In this document: positions 36,919-45,781 of the stretch, piece after piece
How positions within the stretch are numbered: position 1 is the first letter of the stretch
Layout of the letters: every line of letters starts with the position of its first letter
From: Sideroxyarcus sp045866275
GTDB lineage: Bacteria; Pseudomonadota; Gammaproteobacteria; Burkholderiales; Gallionellaceae
Reading direction: 5' to 3'
Assembly: GCA_045866275.1 (NCBI GenBank)
Contig: BAAFRX010000002.1
Coordinates: 1-64,000 of the forward strand
DNA: 64,000 nucleotides
The notes under the pieces: model-generated
Databases searched by the model: none
What the model saw: only the letters and a program-made list of their open reading frames with translations
Told to the model about the DNA's origin: nothing
Translations under genes and position numbers: made by a program

Positions 36919-37509
36919 TCATTGCATCGCCAATAACAGTTTAATATCCTGCGCCAGCCATTCCGGCTTTTGCGCGAACGGGGACAACAGCACTTTGCGG
37001 CCGGAAGGCGAGATCAGGAAGGTGCCCGCCGAGTGATCCACGGTATAGCTGCCACTCTTGGTCGGCTGTTTCTGGTACAGGATATTGAATGCGCGCGCGG
37101 CCTCGGCCGTCGCCTGCGCGTCCCCGGACAGGCCGACGAAAGCGGGATGGAACGCCGGCGGATACTGCGCCAGCAACTCGCGCGTGTCGCGCTCCGGATC
37201 GACCGTGACGAACAGCACCTGCACCCGGTCCGCATCCGCCCCGAGCAGGCGCATCACCTGCGCCATATCCGCCAGGGTGGTGGGGCACACATCCGGGCAA
37301 TGCACATAACCGAAGAACAGCGCCACCACCTTGCCGCGGTAATCCGCCAGACTGCGCGCCTGGCCCTGCGCATCGAACAGATGAAAATCGGCCCCGGCAT
37401 ACTGCGCGGTCACGTCGCTCGCCTTGAAGGGCGAGGGCAGCCTGGGTTCGCCGCAGGCGACGAGCATCATCGCCATCAACATCGCCCACCCGAAATTACG
37501 CAGCAACAT
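36919..37509 (-). CDS. SCO1/SenC-family copper chaperone lipoprotein
   Basis: Membrane-anchored thioredoxin-fold protein that delivers copper to the CuA site of cytochrome c oxidase. The start MLLRNFGWAMLM at 37509 gives a lipoprotein signal with lipobox LVAC. Copper ligands are seen: CPDVC (CxxxC) in GYVHCPDVCPT and the histidine in YTVDHSAGTF. The 5' end overlaps the preceding tauE-like gene by 14 nt. The two genes together suggest a role in oxidase maturation. Confidence 0.9.
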   Translation of the reverse strand: MLLRNFGWAMLMAMMLVACGEPRLPSPFKASDVTAQYAGADFHLFDAQGQARSLADYRGKVVALFFGYVHCPDVCPTTLADMAQVMRLLGADADRVQVLFVTVDPERDTRELLAQYPPAFHPAFVGLSGDAQATAEAARAFNILYQKQPTKSGSYTVDHSAGTFLISPSGRKVLLSPFAQKPEWLAQDIKLLLAMQ

Positions 37510-38278
37510 GACAGGCCTCCGTCCATCCGTACACATAAAAGGTATAGCCGACCTTGACCAATCCATAGACGCCGAACCCGATCACCAGCAACCCCGCTGT
37601 CAGCCGCACGCGCGGCGACTGTGCCCAGCCGCGGAGGCTTTCCCAGAACAGACCGATGGCCAGCAGATTGGGCAGGGTGCCCAGCCCGAACGCCGCCATG
37701 ATCAGCGCACCCTGCCCGGCACTTCCGGAAGCCAGCGCGGTGATGAGCACGCTATACACCAGGCCGCACGGCAGCCAGCCCCACAGCAGGCCCAGCCCCA
37801 GCGCGCGCGGCACGGTGTTCACCGGCAACAACCGGGTCGTGTAAGGCTGCAGGTGTTTCCACAAGCCACTGCCCAACCGCTCCAGCCGCCGCACCGCGCC
37901 CCACACGCCGGCCAGATACAGGCCGAGCAGGATCAACATGGCACTCGACAAGGCAAACAGCAGATGCTGCACCGGCACCTCGTCGCGCAGCAACATGCCG
38001 GCCTGGCCCAGCGCGCCGACCAGCGCGCCCGCCAGCGCATAACTGGCGATGCGCCCACCGCTGTACGCCAGATGAAAGGGCCAGCGCGCGTACCCCACCA
38101 ACCCCATCCTCTCCCAAAGGGAGAGCCGGTCGCCCTTTCTCCCCCCGGGGGAAAGTTGGATAGGGGGTTTCGGCACCTGCGACGTGAACACGCCGACGAT
38201 GCTGCCGCACATGCCGAGGCAATGCACGCCGCTCAACAGGCCGACCATGAATACTGCAATGACACTGAACTCATTCAT
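37496..38278 (-). CDS. TauE/SafE-family (UreH-domain) membrane protein with repeat-encoded loop
   Basis: 260 residues with about six membrane helices and the conserved LLSGVHCLGMCGSIVG start, where the HCxGMCG motif is typical of members linked to cytochrome oxidase copper handling. Between helix 1 and helix 2 the loop QLSPGGRKGDRLSLWERMG is encoded by an interspersed repeat (38102-38166), in frame. The start at 38278 follows the bioD stop region; an ATG at 38290 is also possible. Coupled to the SCO1 gene downstream. Confidence 0.82.
   Translation of the reverse strand: MNEFSVIAVFMVGLLSGVHCLGMCGSIVGVFTSQVPKPPIQLSPGGRKGDRLSLWERMGLVGYARWPFHLAYSGGRIASYALAGALVGALGQAGMLLRDEVPVQHLLFALSSAMLILLGLYLAGVWGAVRRLERLGSGLWKHLQPYTTRLLPVNTVPRALGLGLLWGWLPCGLVYSVLITALASGSAGQGALIMAAFGLGTLPNLLAIGLFWESLRGWAQSPRVRLTAGLLVIGFGVYGLVKVGYTFYVYGWTEACHVAA
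38102..38166. repeat. Interspersed palindrome inside the tauE-like gene
   Basis: CCCCATCCTCTCCC...GGGAGA and CTTTCTCCCCCCGGGGGAAAG form two adjacent hairpins. It belongs to the same broad family as the repeats in lptA, bioF and mshP. It is translated in frame in a loop between membrane helices. Confidence 0.75.
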
Positions 38279-38951
38279 GCGATGACTCACGTTCCAGTAA
38301 TTTCACATCCAGGTACCGCGCGGCCGCTGAAGCCTCCGGCGCACGCATCCGGGGGATGATCCCCAGCAGCGGCGCATCGATCCGCTCGCGCAGGGCATCG
38401 ATATTTTCCTGCAGGGCCGGCATCGTCTCATCCAGCCCGTTTGCCACCCAGCCCGCGCATTCTAGCGGGTACTCGCGGATCGCGCGCAGGGTCAGCAGCG
38501 CATGGTTCAGACAGCCGAGGCGCATCCCCACCACCAGAATGACCGGCAAGCCGAATTGCACCGCAAGATCGGCGCCGGTCTGCCGGTCGTTCAACGGCAC
38601 GCAGAAACCGCCCACCCCTTCCACGATCACCGTGTCCGCTTGTGCCGCCAGCTCGCGGTAAGACGTCATGATGCGACCGAACTCGATCCGCACGCCGGCA
38701 TGGCGCGCGGCCAGATGCGGCGCGATGGCATGCGCAAAACAGTAGGGATTGATCTGCCCGTAAGCCGCCTGCACATTGCCCGCCGCACGCAGCAGGAGCG
38801 CATCCTCGTTGTGGTCGTGTGCGTCGCAGCCCGCCGCCACCGGCTTGAATCCCACGGCGCGTTTGCCCTGTGCGGCAAAGGCACGCAACAAGGCGCAACT
38901 GACCAGCGTCTTGCCCGCGCCGGTGTCGGTACCGGTGATGAAATAGCTCAT
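38271..38951 (-). CDS. bioD: Dethiobiotin synthetase BioD
   Basis: Forms the ureido ring of dethiobiotin from DAPA, CO2 and ATP. The 226-residue P-loop enzyme begins MSYFITGTDTGAGKTLVSC (P-loop GTDTGAGKT) and contains VIVEGVGGFCVPL and the FKPVAAG lysine segment. The start overlaps the bioC stop (ATGA). Last gene of bioBFHCD. Confidence 0.95.
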   Translation of the reverse strand: MSYFITGTDTGAGKTLVSCALLRAFAAQGKRAVGFKPVAAGCDAHDHNEDALLLRAAGNVQAAYGQINPYCFAHAIAPHLAARHAGVRIEFGRIMTSYRELAAQADTVIVEGVGGFCVPLNDRQTGADLAVQFGLPVILVVGMRLGCLNHALLTLRAIREYPLECAGWVANGLDETMPALQENIDALRERIDAPLLGIIPRMRAPEASAAARYLDVKLLERESSHE

Positions 38952-39817
38952 AGTTTGAAATCGGTGCGGATGATGGCGCGGCCGTCCGCAGCGAGTTTCG
39001 GCGCCGGTTTCCAGGCATGGCCATAGATGATCTCGAAGGTCGCGGGCAGCCTGCCGTCGCGGCGCAAAGTTTCGTAGTTGCGCTCGATCTGCGCCCACTT
39101 CGCCCGGCCCGTCATGCCGGTCGCGCGGCCCGCCATCGCATTGTGCGCGCCGATGCGTTTCAGATCCTGCATCACGGCGCGCACCTCGCCGTAAGTGAGC
39201 GTGAGCTTTTCCATCTCCATCACCGGATCGGCAAACCCGGCCGCCACCAGCATGTCGCCGACGTCGTGCATGTCGGCGAATCGATTGACATGGCGGTAGC
39301 CGTCCACGCCGCGAAATGCGGTGCGCAATTCTTGCAGCGTGTCGGGCCCGAACGTGGAGAACATCAGCAAACCTTCGTTCCCGATGATGCGATGCAGCTC
39401 GACGAAAGTGGCCGGCAGATCGTTGCACCATTGCAGGGCCAGGTTCGACCACACCATCTCGACGCTGCCCGCCGCGAGCGGCAATGCCTCGACATCGGCG
39501 CACAGAAAGCGCTCCCGCTTGCCCGCGAACAGTTTCCGCCACCAGCCCGCGGTGCCGCGCGCCGCCTGCAACATGCCCAGGGCGATATCGAGCGCGACGA
39601 TTTCGGCCTGCGGATAACGCGTCCCCAGTTGGCGCGTCCCCCAGCCGGTGCCGCTGCCCGCATCCAGCAAGCGCGCCGGGCGCAACTTGATGTAATCCAG
39701 TTTTTCCAGCATGCGCTCGCACACTTCGCGCTGCAGCACGGCGGCCGCATCGTAGTCCGGCGCGGCACGACTGAAGGCGCGCCTGACCTGCTTTTTGTCT
39801 ATTTCGAACTCATTCAT
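38948..39817 (-). CDS. bioC: Malonyl-ACP O-methyltransferase BioC
   Basis: Methylates malonyl-ACP so that fatty-acid enzymes build the pimelate moiety of biotin. The 289-residue SAM-dependent methyltransferase has motif I LLDAGSGTGWGT (about residues 46-57), motif II IVALDIALGML and the BioC region SNLALQWCNDL. The ATG at 39817 begins MNEFEIDKKQVRRAFSRAA. bioH ends 1 nt before it. Confidence 0.95.
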   Translation of the reverse strand: MNEFEIDKKQVRRAFSRAAPDYDAAAVLQREVCERMLEKLDYIKLRPARLLDAGSGTGWGTRQLGTRYPQAEIVALDIALGMLQAARGTAGWWRKLFAGKRERFLCADVEALPLAAGSVEMVWSNLALQWCNDLPATFVELHRIIGNEGLLMFSTFGPDTLQELRTAFRGVDGYRHVNRFADMHDVGDMLVAAGFADPVMEMEKLTLTYGEVRAVMQDLKRIGAHNAMAGRATGMTGRAKWAQIERNYETLRRDGRLPATFEIIYGHAWKPAPKLAADGRAIIRTDFKL

Positions 39818-39818
39818 T

Positions 39819-40613
39819 TCATTCACGCAAAAATTGCGCCACAGGCCCGATGAATTTTTCGGCATGCGACAAAAACGGCAGATGTGCCGCATCCCTGATT
39901 TCGACCCTGCGCGCCGTCGGTATATTTTCCGCCAGGTAGCGTGATGCCTGCGGCGGCGTGAGCTTGTCCCGCTCTCCCGCGACGACCAGCGTCGGCGAGC
40001 TGATCTGCGCCAGTTCACCGCGCAAATCAACCTCACGCAGGATGTCCAGACCGGCACGCAATGCATCCAGTTCAGGCTCGCCGCGTCTGAACAATTTTTC
40101 ACGCAACTGGCTCAACAACTCCCGCTCGTTCTCGCTGCCGCGCAATTGCAATGCCAGAAAACGGCGCAAGGTCGCCGCGTGATTATTTTCCAGCTCGGCG
40201 GCGAATTGCTGCAAGGTTGCAGCGGGCATTCCGCACAACCAGTCTTCACGTGCGGTAAAACAGGGCGTGCTCGCCACCAGGATCAAACGCTCGATCTTGT
40301 GCGGCTCACGCGCCGCCCAGCGCTGGGCGATGAGGCCGCCGAGCGACCAGCCGAGCACGCTGACGGGCTCTGGAAAACGGTCAGACAGTGCGTCCACCAT
40401 GCAGCCCAATTGTGAGTCCGGCTTTAGCCCGACATCCTGCATCAGTCGGGCTGAAGCCCGACCCACACTGAAGCCGTGCCCCGGCAGATCGACGTTGTGC
40501 ACTTCGAAATCTTGCGACAGGCGAGCGACCACATCGCCCCAAACACCGCCATGCATGCCCCAGCCATGCAGCATGACCAGCGCCGCACCACAGCCCGACA
40601 CATCGACATGCAT
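39819..40613 (-). CDS. bioH: Pimeloyl-ACP methyl ester carboxylesterase BioH, with in-frame REP insertion
   Basis: Alpha/beta hydrolase that demethylates pimeloyl-ACP methyl ester. The nucleophile Ser is in GWSLGG, the acid in AGERDKLTPP and the His in DAAHLPF. Residues about 50-67 (VGRASARLMQDVGLKPDSQ) come from a REP pair at 40412-40466, inserted after DLPGHGFS, a loop in homologues. The start at 40613 (MHVDVSGCG) follows GAGGGG; a GTG at 40628 overlapping the bioF stop is also possible. Confidence 0.9.
   Translation of the reverse strand: MHVDVSGCGAALVMLHGWGMHGGVWGDVVARLSQDFEVHNVDLPGHGFSVGRASARLMQDVGLKPDSQLGCMVDALSDRFPEPVSVLGWSLGGLIAQRWAAREPHKIERLILVASTPCFTAREDWLCGMPAATLQQFAAELENNHAATLRRFLALQLRGSENERELLSQLREKLFRRGEPELDALRAGLDILREVDLRGELAQISSPTLVVAGERDKLTPPQASRYLAENIPTARRVEIRDAAHLPFLSHAEKFIGPVAQFLRE
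40412..40466. repeat. REP pair inside bioH
   Basis: Left half GTGAGTCCGGCTTTAGCCCGAC (slightly diverged) and right half GTCGGGCTGAAGCCCGAC with CCAC head, separated by only about 10 nt. It is read through by bioH in the same VGR...KPD frame as the copies in rarA and mshO. Confidence 0.9.
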
Positions 40614-40620
40614 CCCGCTG

Positions 40621-40660
40621 CCCCTCACCCCCGTTCCCCCTCTCCCGCCGGGCGAGGGGT
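40621..40660. repeat. Interspersed palindrome at the bioF 3' end
   Basis: CCCCTCACCCCC...CTCTCCCGCCGGGCGAGGGG, the same family as in lptA. It encodes the last residues of BioF (RTPRPAGEGERG) and the stop. Confidence 0.75.
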
Positions 40661-41842
40661 ACGGTCGGTCGCTGCGCGGATTTCTGATTTCCCGGCCAGC
40701 GCATGCAATGCCTCAATCAATCGTTGTACATCTCCCTCCGTGTGCGCGGCCGACAGCGTGATGCGCAGGCGCGCGGTCCCTTGCGGCACGGTGGGCGGTC
40801 GGATCGCGGCGACCCAGATGCCGCGCTCACGCAGCCCTGCACTCAAAGTGAGCGCCTGCTTGTTATCACCGACCAGCAGCGGCTGGATGGCCGTGTCGGA
40901 GGGCATCAGTTGCCAGGGCAGATCGTTCAGCCCTGTGCGCAGCTTCACGATCAATCGTTGCAGGTGCGCACGCAAGGCATCGCCCTGCTCAATGAGCGTC
41001 ATGCTTTCCAGCAGCGCAACGGCTAGCGCGGGAGGAGATGCCGTGGTGTACACATAGCTGTGCGCGTGATTGACGAGGCTGTCGATCACCACTTGTTCAG
41101 CCGCGACGAAGGCCCCGGACACGCCCGCAGCTTTGCCCAAGGTCCCCATCAGGATGATGCGCGGGGAACCCAAGCCGAAATGGGAGAGCGTGCCGCGCCC
41201 GTGCTGGCCCAGCACGCCGAAACCGTGCGCATCGTCCACCAGCAGCCAGGCATCGTGCCGCTCGCACAACACCAGCAACCCGGGCAGCGGTGCGATATCG
41301 CCATCCATGCTGAACACCGCGTCGGTGATCACCAGCTTGCTGCCGCTTTGCTGCTTTGCCAGCAGCGCATCCAGTTGCGCCATATCGCCGTGGCGGTAGC
41401 GTTGCACCGTCGCGCGTGACAGCAGCATCGCGTCGTTGAGCGAAGCGTGGTTCAGCTTGTCCGCGTACACCGTGTCGCCCTTGCCCGCCAGCGCCTGCAC
41501 CACGCCCAGATTGGCCATGTAGCCGGTGGAGAACAACAGCGCGGCCGGTTTGCCGACGAAAGCGGCGAGACGTTGTTCAAGCTGGTGGTGCGGGGTGAAA
41601 TGGCCGTTCACCAGATGCGCCGCCCCGGCCCCCACGCCCCATTGCTGCGCCCCCTGTTGCAGGGCAGCAATCAGTTGAGGGTGATTGGCGAGTCCGAGGT
41701 AATCGTTGCTGCTGAAGGCGAGATAGGGTTTGCCATCAACGATGATGTGCGGCGTCTGCGGCGTCTCCAGGGTGCGGCGCTGGCGCAGCAGGCCCTGTGC
41801 GGCGCGTTCATCGAGTGCTTGCTGTAATTGGCTAAAAGACAT
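40625..41842 (-). CDS. bioF: 8-amino-7-oxononanoate synthase BioF
   Basis: PLP enzyme joining pimeloyl thioester and alanine. The 405 residues show the substrate region FSSNDYLGLANHP, the PLP lysine in MGTLGKAAGVSGAF and the DDAHGFGVLG cofactor site. The start at 41842 (MSFSQLQQALDE) is preferred; the upstream extension is repeat-derived. The C-terminal ten or so residues after SEIRAATD are encoded by an interspersed repeat and are probably not native. Confidence 0.94.
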   Translation of the reverse strand: MSFSQLQQALDERAAQGLLRQRRTLETPQTPHIIVDGKPYLAFSSNDYLGLANHPQLIAALQQGAQQWGVGAGAAHLVNGHFTPHHQLEQRLAAFVGKPAALLFSTGYMANLGVVQALAGKGDTVYADKLNHASLNDAMLLSRATVQRYRHGDMAQLDALLAKQQSGSKLVITDAVFSMDGDIAPLPGLLVLCERHDAWLLVDDAHGFGVLGQHGRGTLSHFGLGSPRIILMGTLGKAAGVSGAFVAAEQVVIDSLVNHAHSYVYTTASPPALAVALLESMTLIEQGDALRAHLQRLIVKLRTGLNDLPWQLMPSDTAIQPLLVGDNKQALTLSAGLRERGIWVAAIRPPTVPQGTARLRITLSAAHTEGDVQRLIEALHALAGKSEIRAATDRTPRPAGEGERG

Positions 41843-41845
41843 TTT

Positions 41846-41925
41846 TGCCACAGAGCACACAGAGATCACAGAGAACCCAGCACTCTGTTTTGCCTTCCTC
41901 TGTGTACTCTGTGCTCTCTGTGGCT
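41846..41925. repeat. Inverted repeat of the CACAGAG type between bioB and bioF
   Basis: TGCCACAGAGCACACAGAG and CTCTGTGCTCTCTGTGGCT flank a short centre. It fills nearly the whole gap between the bioB stop (41924) and the bioF start (41842). Transcription must cross it if bioBFHCD is one unit. Confidence 0.85.
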
Positions 41926-42922
41926 AATGGTTTTTTTCCGCCAGCGGGTACATACCCAGCTTGTCCAGCAGCGCGCGGTCGCGCTCGACCTCGGGGTTGC
42001 CGGTGGTCAGCAACTGGTCGCCGTAGAAGATGGAGTTCGCGCCGGCGAGAAAGCACAGCGCCTGCACCGCATCGCTCATCTGCTGCCGCCCGGCGGAGAG
42101 GCGCACGCGCGCGTCGGGCATGGTGATGCGGGCCACCGCGATGGTGCGCACGAAATCGAGCGGATCGAGGTCGGCGGTATCCGCCAGCGGCGTGCCTTCC
42201 ACCTTGACCAGATTGTTGATCGGCACGCTTTCGGGATAGGGCTCCATGTTGGCCAGTTGGGCGATCAGCCCGGCGCGCTGGGTGAGGTTCTCGCCCATGC
42301 CGACGATGCCGCCGCTGCACACATGCATCCCGGCTTTGCGCACCCGCTCCAGCGTGTCCAGCCGGTCCTGATAAACGCGCGTGCTGATGATGTCGCCGTA
42401 GAACTCGGGCGCGGTGTCCAGGTTGTGGTTGTAATAGTCCAATCCCGCCACGCGCAGCTGTTCGGTCTGTTCATCGTCAAGCATGCCCAGCGTGGCGCAA
42501 GTCTCCATGCCCAGCGCGCGCACTGCCTTCACCATCTCCACCACGCTTTGCATATCTTCGGCGGAAGGTTCGCGCCACGCGGCGCCCATGCAGAAGCGAT
42601 CCGCGCCCGCCGCCTGCGCGGCTTTTGCCGCCTTCACCACCTCATTCACTTCCAGCATCTTCCTGTTTTCCACACCGGCATTGTGAAACGCCGATTGCGG
42701 GCAATAGCCGCAGTCCTCGGAACAGCCGCCGGTCTTGATCGACAGCAGGGTGGAGAGCTGCACCGCATTCGGATCGAAGTGCTGGCGGTGGATCTGCTGC
42801 GCCTGGAACAGCAGATCGGCGAACGGCAGTTTGAACAAGGCCTCGACCGCAGCCACGCTCCAGCGTTGTGCAGCGGTATCGACGGGGGCGGGACGAATGA
42901 ATTCGAGGGTCTGGCTTGACAT
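41924..42922 (-). CDS. bioB: Biotin synthase BioB
   Basis: Radical-SAM enzyme inserting sulphur into dethiobiotin. The 332 residues include the SAM cluster motif CSEDCGYC (CxxxCxxC) in KTGGCSEDCGYCPQS, and the conserved YYNHNLDT and GMGE segments. First gene of the biotin operon. comF starts divergently within about 70 nt, so the two probably share a control region. Confidence 0.97.
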   Translation of the reverse strand: MSSQTLEFIRPAPVDTAAQRWSVAAVEALFKLPFADLLFQAQQIHRQHFDPNAVQLSTLLSIKTGGCSEDCGYCPQSAFHNAGVENRKMLEVNEVVKAAKAAQAAGADRFCMGAAWREPSAEDMQSVVEMVKAVRALGMETCATLGMLDDEQTEQLRVAGLDYYNHNLDTAPEFYGDIISTRVYQDRLDTLERVRKAGMHVCSGGIVGMGENLTQRAGLIAQLANMEPYPESVPINNLVKVEGTPLADTADLDPLDFVRTIAVARITMPDARVRLSAGRQQMSDAVQALCFLAGANSIFYGDQLLTTGNPEVERDRALLDKLGMYPLAEKNH

Positions 42923-42990
42923 GATGGGATTTTGCTTTCGAGGGTTAAGGCGTTAAATTGCGGCAGGCATGTTCGTCGAAGGGGGCTGTC

Positions 42991-43728
42991 TTGTCAATTT
43001 CGCAAGGTTTCTTGTTGAACATCCGCGCTTTTATTGCGCGCCATTTGCCGGCGCAACCGTGTCTGCTGTGCGCCGCGATGAGCCATGACGGCCTGTGCTG
43101 CGCCGCCTGTCGTGCGGCGTTGCCGCATCTCGGCGCCGCCACCTGTCCGCTGTGCGCGCGCCCGGTGCCGGGCGGCGCCGTCTGCGGGCAATGCCTGCAA
43201 CACCCGCCCGCATTCGACCGCACGATCGCCGCTTTTGCGTACCGCTTCCCCCTCGACCAATTGGTCAAGGCGCTCAAGTTTCACGAGCAGCTGATCGTGG
43301 CCGATTTCCTCGCCGATGCTCTGGCGGCGCGGATCGACACCCGCCCCGACGGACTCATCGCCATGCCCCTGCACCCTTTGCGCCTGCGCAACCGGGGTTT
43401 CAACCAGTCGCAACTGCTCGCCGCGCGGGTGGCGCAACGGCTCGAATTGCCGCTGCTGTCCGGCTGGGTCGAACGGGTGCGCGACACGCCGCCGCAGTCT
43501 TCCCTCCCCTGGGCGGCGCGACACCGGAACCTGCGCGGCGCATTCGCGGTCACCCGCCCCGCGGAGGTGCGCGGCAAGCATCTCGCCATCGTCGATGATG
43601 TGATGACCAGCGGCGCATCGCTGAACGCCCTGGCAACCGCCCTGAAACAGGCGGGGGCACGCGAGGTCAGCGCGTGGGTGGTGGCACGGACGCTGTCGCC
43701 AACGGAACAAAACCCGGGACCGTTGTAA
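42991..43728 (+). CDS. ComF-family phosphoribosyltransferase-like protein
   Basis: Protein of the ComF/GntX group, linked to DNA uptake. The N-terminal zinc finger has four CxxC pairs (CLLC, CCAAC, CPLC, CGQC, about residues 20-72) and the C-terminal phosphoribosyltransferase domain has the PRPP loop AIVDDVMTSGAS. The TTG at 42991 is the likely start (AAGGGGG upstream); the longer frame from 42958 begins in less plausible sequence. Neighbourhood with bioB is common in betaproteobacteria. Confidence 0.85.
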   Translation: MSISQGFLLNIRAFIARHLPAQPCLLCAAMSHDGLCCAACRAALPHLGAATCPLCARPVPGGAVCGQCLQHPPAFDRTIAAFAYRFPLDQLVKALKFHEQLIVADFLADALAARIDTRPDGLIAMPLHPLRLRNRGFNQSQLLAARVAQRLELPLLSGWVERVRDTPPQSSLPWAARHRNLRGAFAVTRPAEVRGKHLAIVDDVMTSGASLNALATALKQAGAREVSAWVVARTLSPTEQNPGPL

Positions 43729-43758
43729 AAAATGCGGGGCGAACTGGGGTCCGGCACC

Positions 43759-44826
43759 TTATTGCGAAGGGGTATCCGGCTTCAATTCTTTCAGTTTCTG
43801 CTGCACGAACGCGCCCAATTCGGGCGACAGCGTCTGCGTGGCCAGCGCCTGCCGATAAGCGAGCTGCGCATCCTCTATTCGAGCCGCCGCCTGCAGCGAA
43901 ATGCCGTAACCCATCAGCCAGATGCCGTTGCGCGGTTGCATGCGCAGCGCCAGCTGATAATGGTTCACCGCCTCCTTGTGCCGTTGCTGGCGTTGCAACA
44001 GGGCGGCATAGAAAGCCTGATAGTCCGCATTGTCGTCCGCCTGCGCCAGATAGGCTTGCAACGTCTCCACCGCCCGCGGCAACGCGTCTTGTTCGATCTG
44101 CATGCGCGCCAGCGCCATGGCAAAGTCCAGCCGCAGCGGTTTCAACTGCAAGCCCGCTTGCAGCACCCGTTCCGCCGCCGCCGCCTGGCCGTTGTCGAGC
44201 AACAGTGCGGCCAGCGCGAAGCGCGCCTGTTCGTGCCCCTCGTTCGTTTTCAGGGCGGCCTCGAACGCCGCCAGCGCTTCCGGCGTTTGTCCCGCCTGCC
44301 GCGCCTGCAAGCCTTTGCGATATTCCGCGTCCGCGCGCTGTGTCGGGCTGATTTTTTTCAGCGGCAGCGCGCGCTCGCTGCGCATCACAGGCGGCCGGGA
44401 TGCGATGGTGGCAGCCGGTTCCCCCGTCCCCTCGTCCGCCGCAATGCCAGCCACCAGCGGCTTTCTTGCCGGGGACGGTTCGTCTGCCGTGCGCAGGGAA
44501 TCCGGTAAAGGCAACAGGCTCAATTCATAACTGAGTTTCGACGCAGGCTGGGCGAGTGCAGCGCTCACTTCGCTGGGTGACGCCACGGTATCCACCTGAC
44601 TCGGTGCGACGCTGCCGCTCACTTCAACCTCGGCCTGCCGCTCCTGTCTGTCCGGCAGCCGCGAGAGCGTCAGCGCCACGATCCCGGCGAGCAAGACCGC
44701 GAACAGCGCCCATTTGATCCAGCGCTGTTCTTTCCGCCGCGGCACCGCGCGAATCAGGGTCTGATCCGGCGCGGTATGCGCACCGCGCTGCTCCAGCTCG
44801 TTCAACACCTGATTGATCAGGCTCAT
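43759..44826 (-). CDS. mshN: MSHA biogenesis protein MshN (right cluster)
   Basis: 355 residues: cytoplasmic N-terminus MSLINQVLNELEQRG, one membrane helix (about 37-56, WALFAVLLAGIVALTLSRL), a linker of about 110 residues, and TPR repeats to the C-terminus (about 170-350). MSLINQ and the helix-TPR architecture are typical of MshN. The start overlaps mshM by ATGA. It is the last gene of the right msh locus. No mshE/mshG follows here; mshG lies at the far (upstream) end of this locus at 62825-64000. Confidence 0.88.
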   Translation of the reverse strand: MSLINQVLNELEQRGAHTAPDQTLIRAVPRRKEQRWIKWALFAVLLAGIVALTLSRLPDRQERQAEVEVSGSVAPSQVDTVASPSEVSAALAQPASKLSYELSLLPLPDSLRTADEPSPARKPLVAGIAADEGTGEPAATIASRPPVMRSERALPLKKISPTQRADAEYRKGLQARQAGQTPEALAAFEAALKTNEGHEQARFALAALLLDNGQAAAAERVLQAGLQLKPLRLDFAMALARMQIEQDALPRAVETLQAYLAQADDNADYQAFYAALLQRQQRHKEAVNHYQLALRMQPRNGIWLMGYGISLQAAARIEDAQLAYRQALATQTLSPELGAFVQQKLKELKPDTPSQ

Positions 44827-45779
44827 AGCAAGTATCCCAGCGCCAGTACGCTGGCCGCGATCGCGAGCAACGCGCCGGACAGCGCCCAGGGCAACCAGTC
44901 GCGGCGGACCTCCGGCGTATCGGCGGCGGCTTCGGAGACATGCTTGCTGCCAACCACCTGACGGCCCTCGGCAAACGCCAGCATCAGCGCCTTGTGTGCC
45001 ACGATATTGACCAGGCGCGGCGTGCCGCCGGTAACGCGGTGCATCTTGCCTACCGCCGCATGCGCAAACAGGGTGTCGCCGACATAACCGGCCACCGCCG
45101 CGCGGTGGCGCAGATAGCGCTCCAGCTCGTCGCGGCGCAGGCCCTTCAGTTCGTACTGGAAACTGATGCGCTGGCGCAACTGGCGGATCGAGTTGTGGCG
45201 CAGGCGCTCGTCCAGTTCCGGCTGTCCGAATAGCACCACCTGCAACAGCTTGCGCTTCTCGGTTTCCAGATTGGTCAGCAGGCGCAGCACCTCGAGACTT
45301 TCCAGCGGCATCGCCTGCGCCTCGTCCAGACACACCAATACCCGTTTGCCCTCGCGCGCGAAATTGAGCAAGGTGCGCGTCAACTCCTTCAGCAGCAGGT
45401 GCTGATCGATATTCGGGTCGAGTTGGATGCGGAATTCGTCGGCCAGCGCCAGCAACAGGCTGCGTGGTTCAAGGTAGGGATTGGGCAAATACGCGGTGAC
45501 GAAGCGTGTTGCATTTTTGGCATCAGTCGCGCCCTCATCCTGGGTGCCGATAGGGGTGGTGGCCTGCCGGCCCTGATTCAGCGTGGCGAGAAACTTCCGG
45601 CACAGCAGCGTCTTGCCGTTGCCGACCTCGCCGGTGATCTTGATGAAGCCCTCGCCGTTGCGCGCCGCCACCAGCAGGGTGTTCAGACCTTCCTGGTAAG
45701 TGCTGCAGGCAAAGAAGAAACTGGTGTCCGGCGTCAGTGAAAACGGGGGTTCGCGCAGTCCGAAATGCCGCAGATACAT
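44823..45779 (-). CDS. mshM: MSHA biogenesis ATPase MshM (right cluster)
   Basis: ExeA-type AAA+ ATPase, 318 residues, beginning MYLRHFGLREPPFSLTPD. Walker A is GEVGNGKTLLCRK, Walker B is RVLVCLDEAQAMP, and a single membrane helix is near the C-terminus (about 295-316). It lacks the periplasmic SPOR-like region of the left-cluster MshM. It starts 2 nt after mshL. Confidence 0.93.
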   Translation of the reverse strand: MYLRHFGLREPPFSLTPDTSFFFACSTYQEGLNTLLVAARNGEGFIKITGEVGNGKTLLCRKFLATLNQGRQATTPIGTQDEGATDAKNATRFVTAYLPNPYLEPRSLLLALADEFRIQLDPNIDQHLLLKELTRTLLNFAREGKRVLVCLDEAQAMPLESLEVLRLLTNLETEKRKLLQVVLFGQPELDERLRHNSIRQLRQRISFQYELKGLRRDELERYLRHRAAVAGYVGDTLFAHAAVGKMHRVTGGTPRLVNIVAHKALMLAFAEGRQVVGSKHVSEAAADTPEVRRDWLPWALSGALLAIAASVLALGYLL

Positions 45780-45781
45780 TG

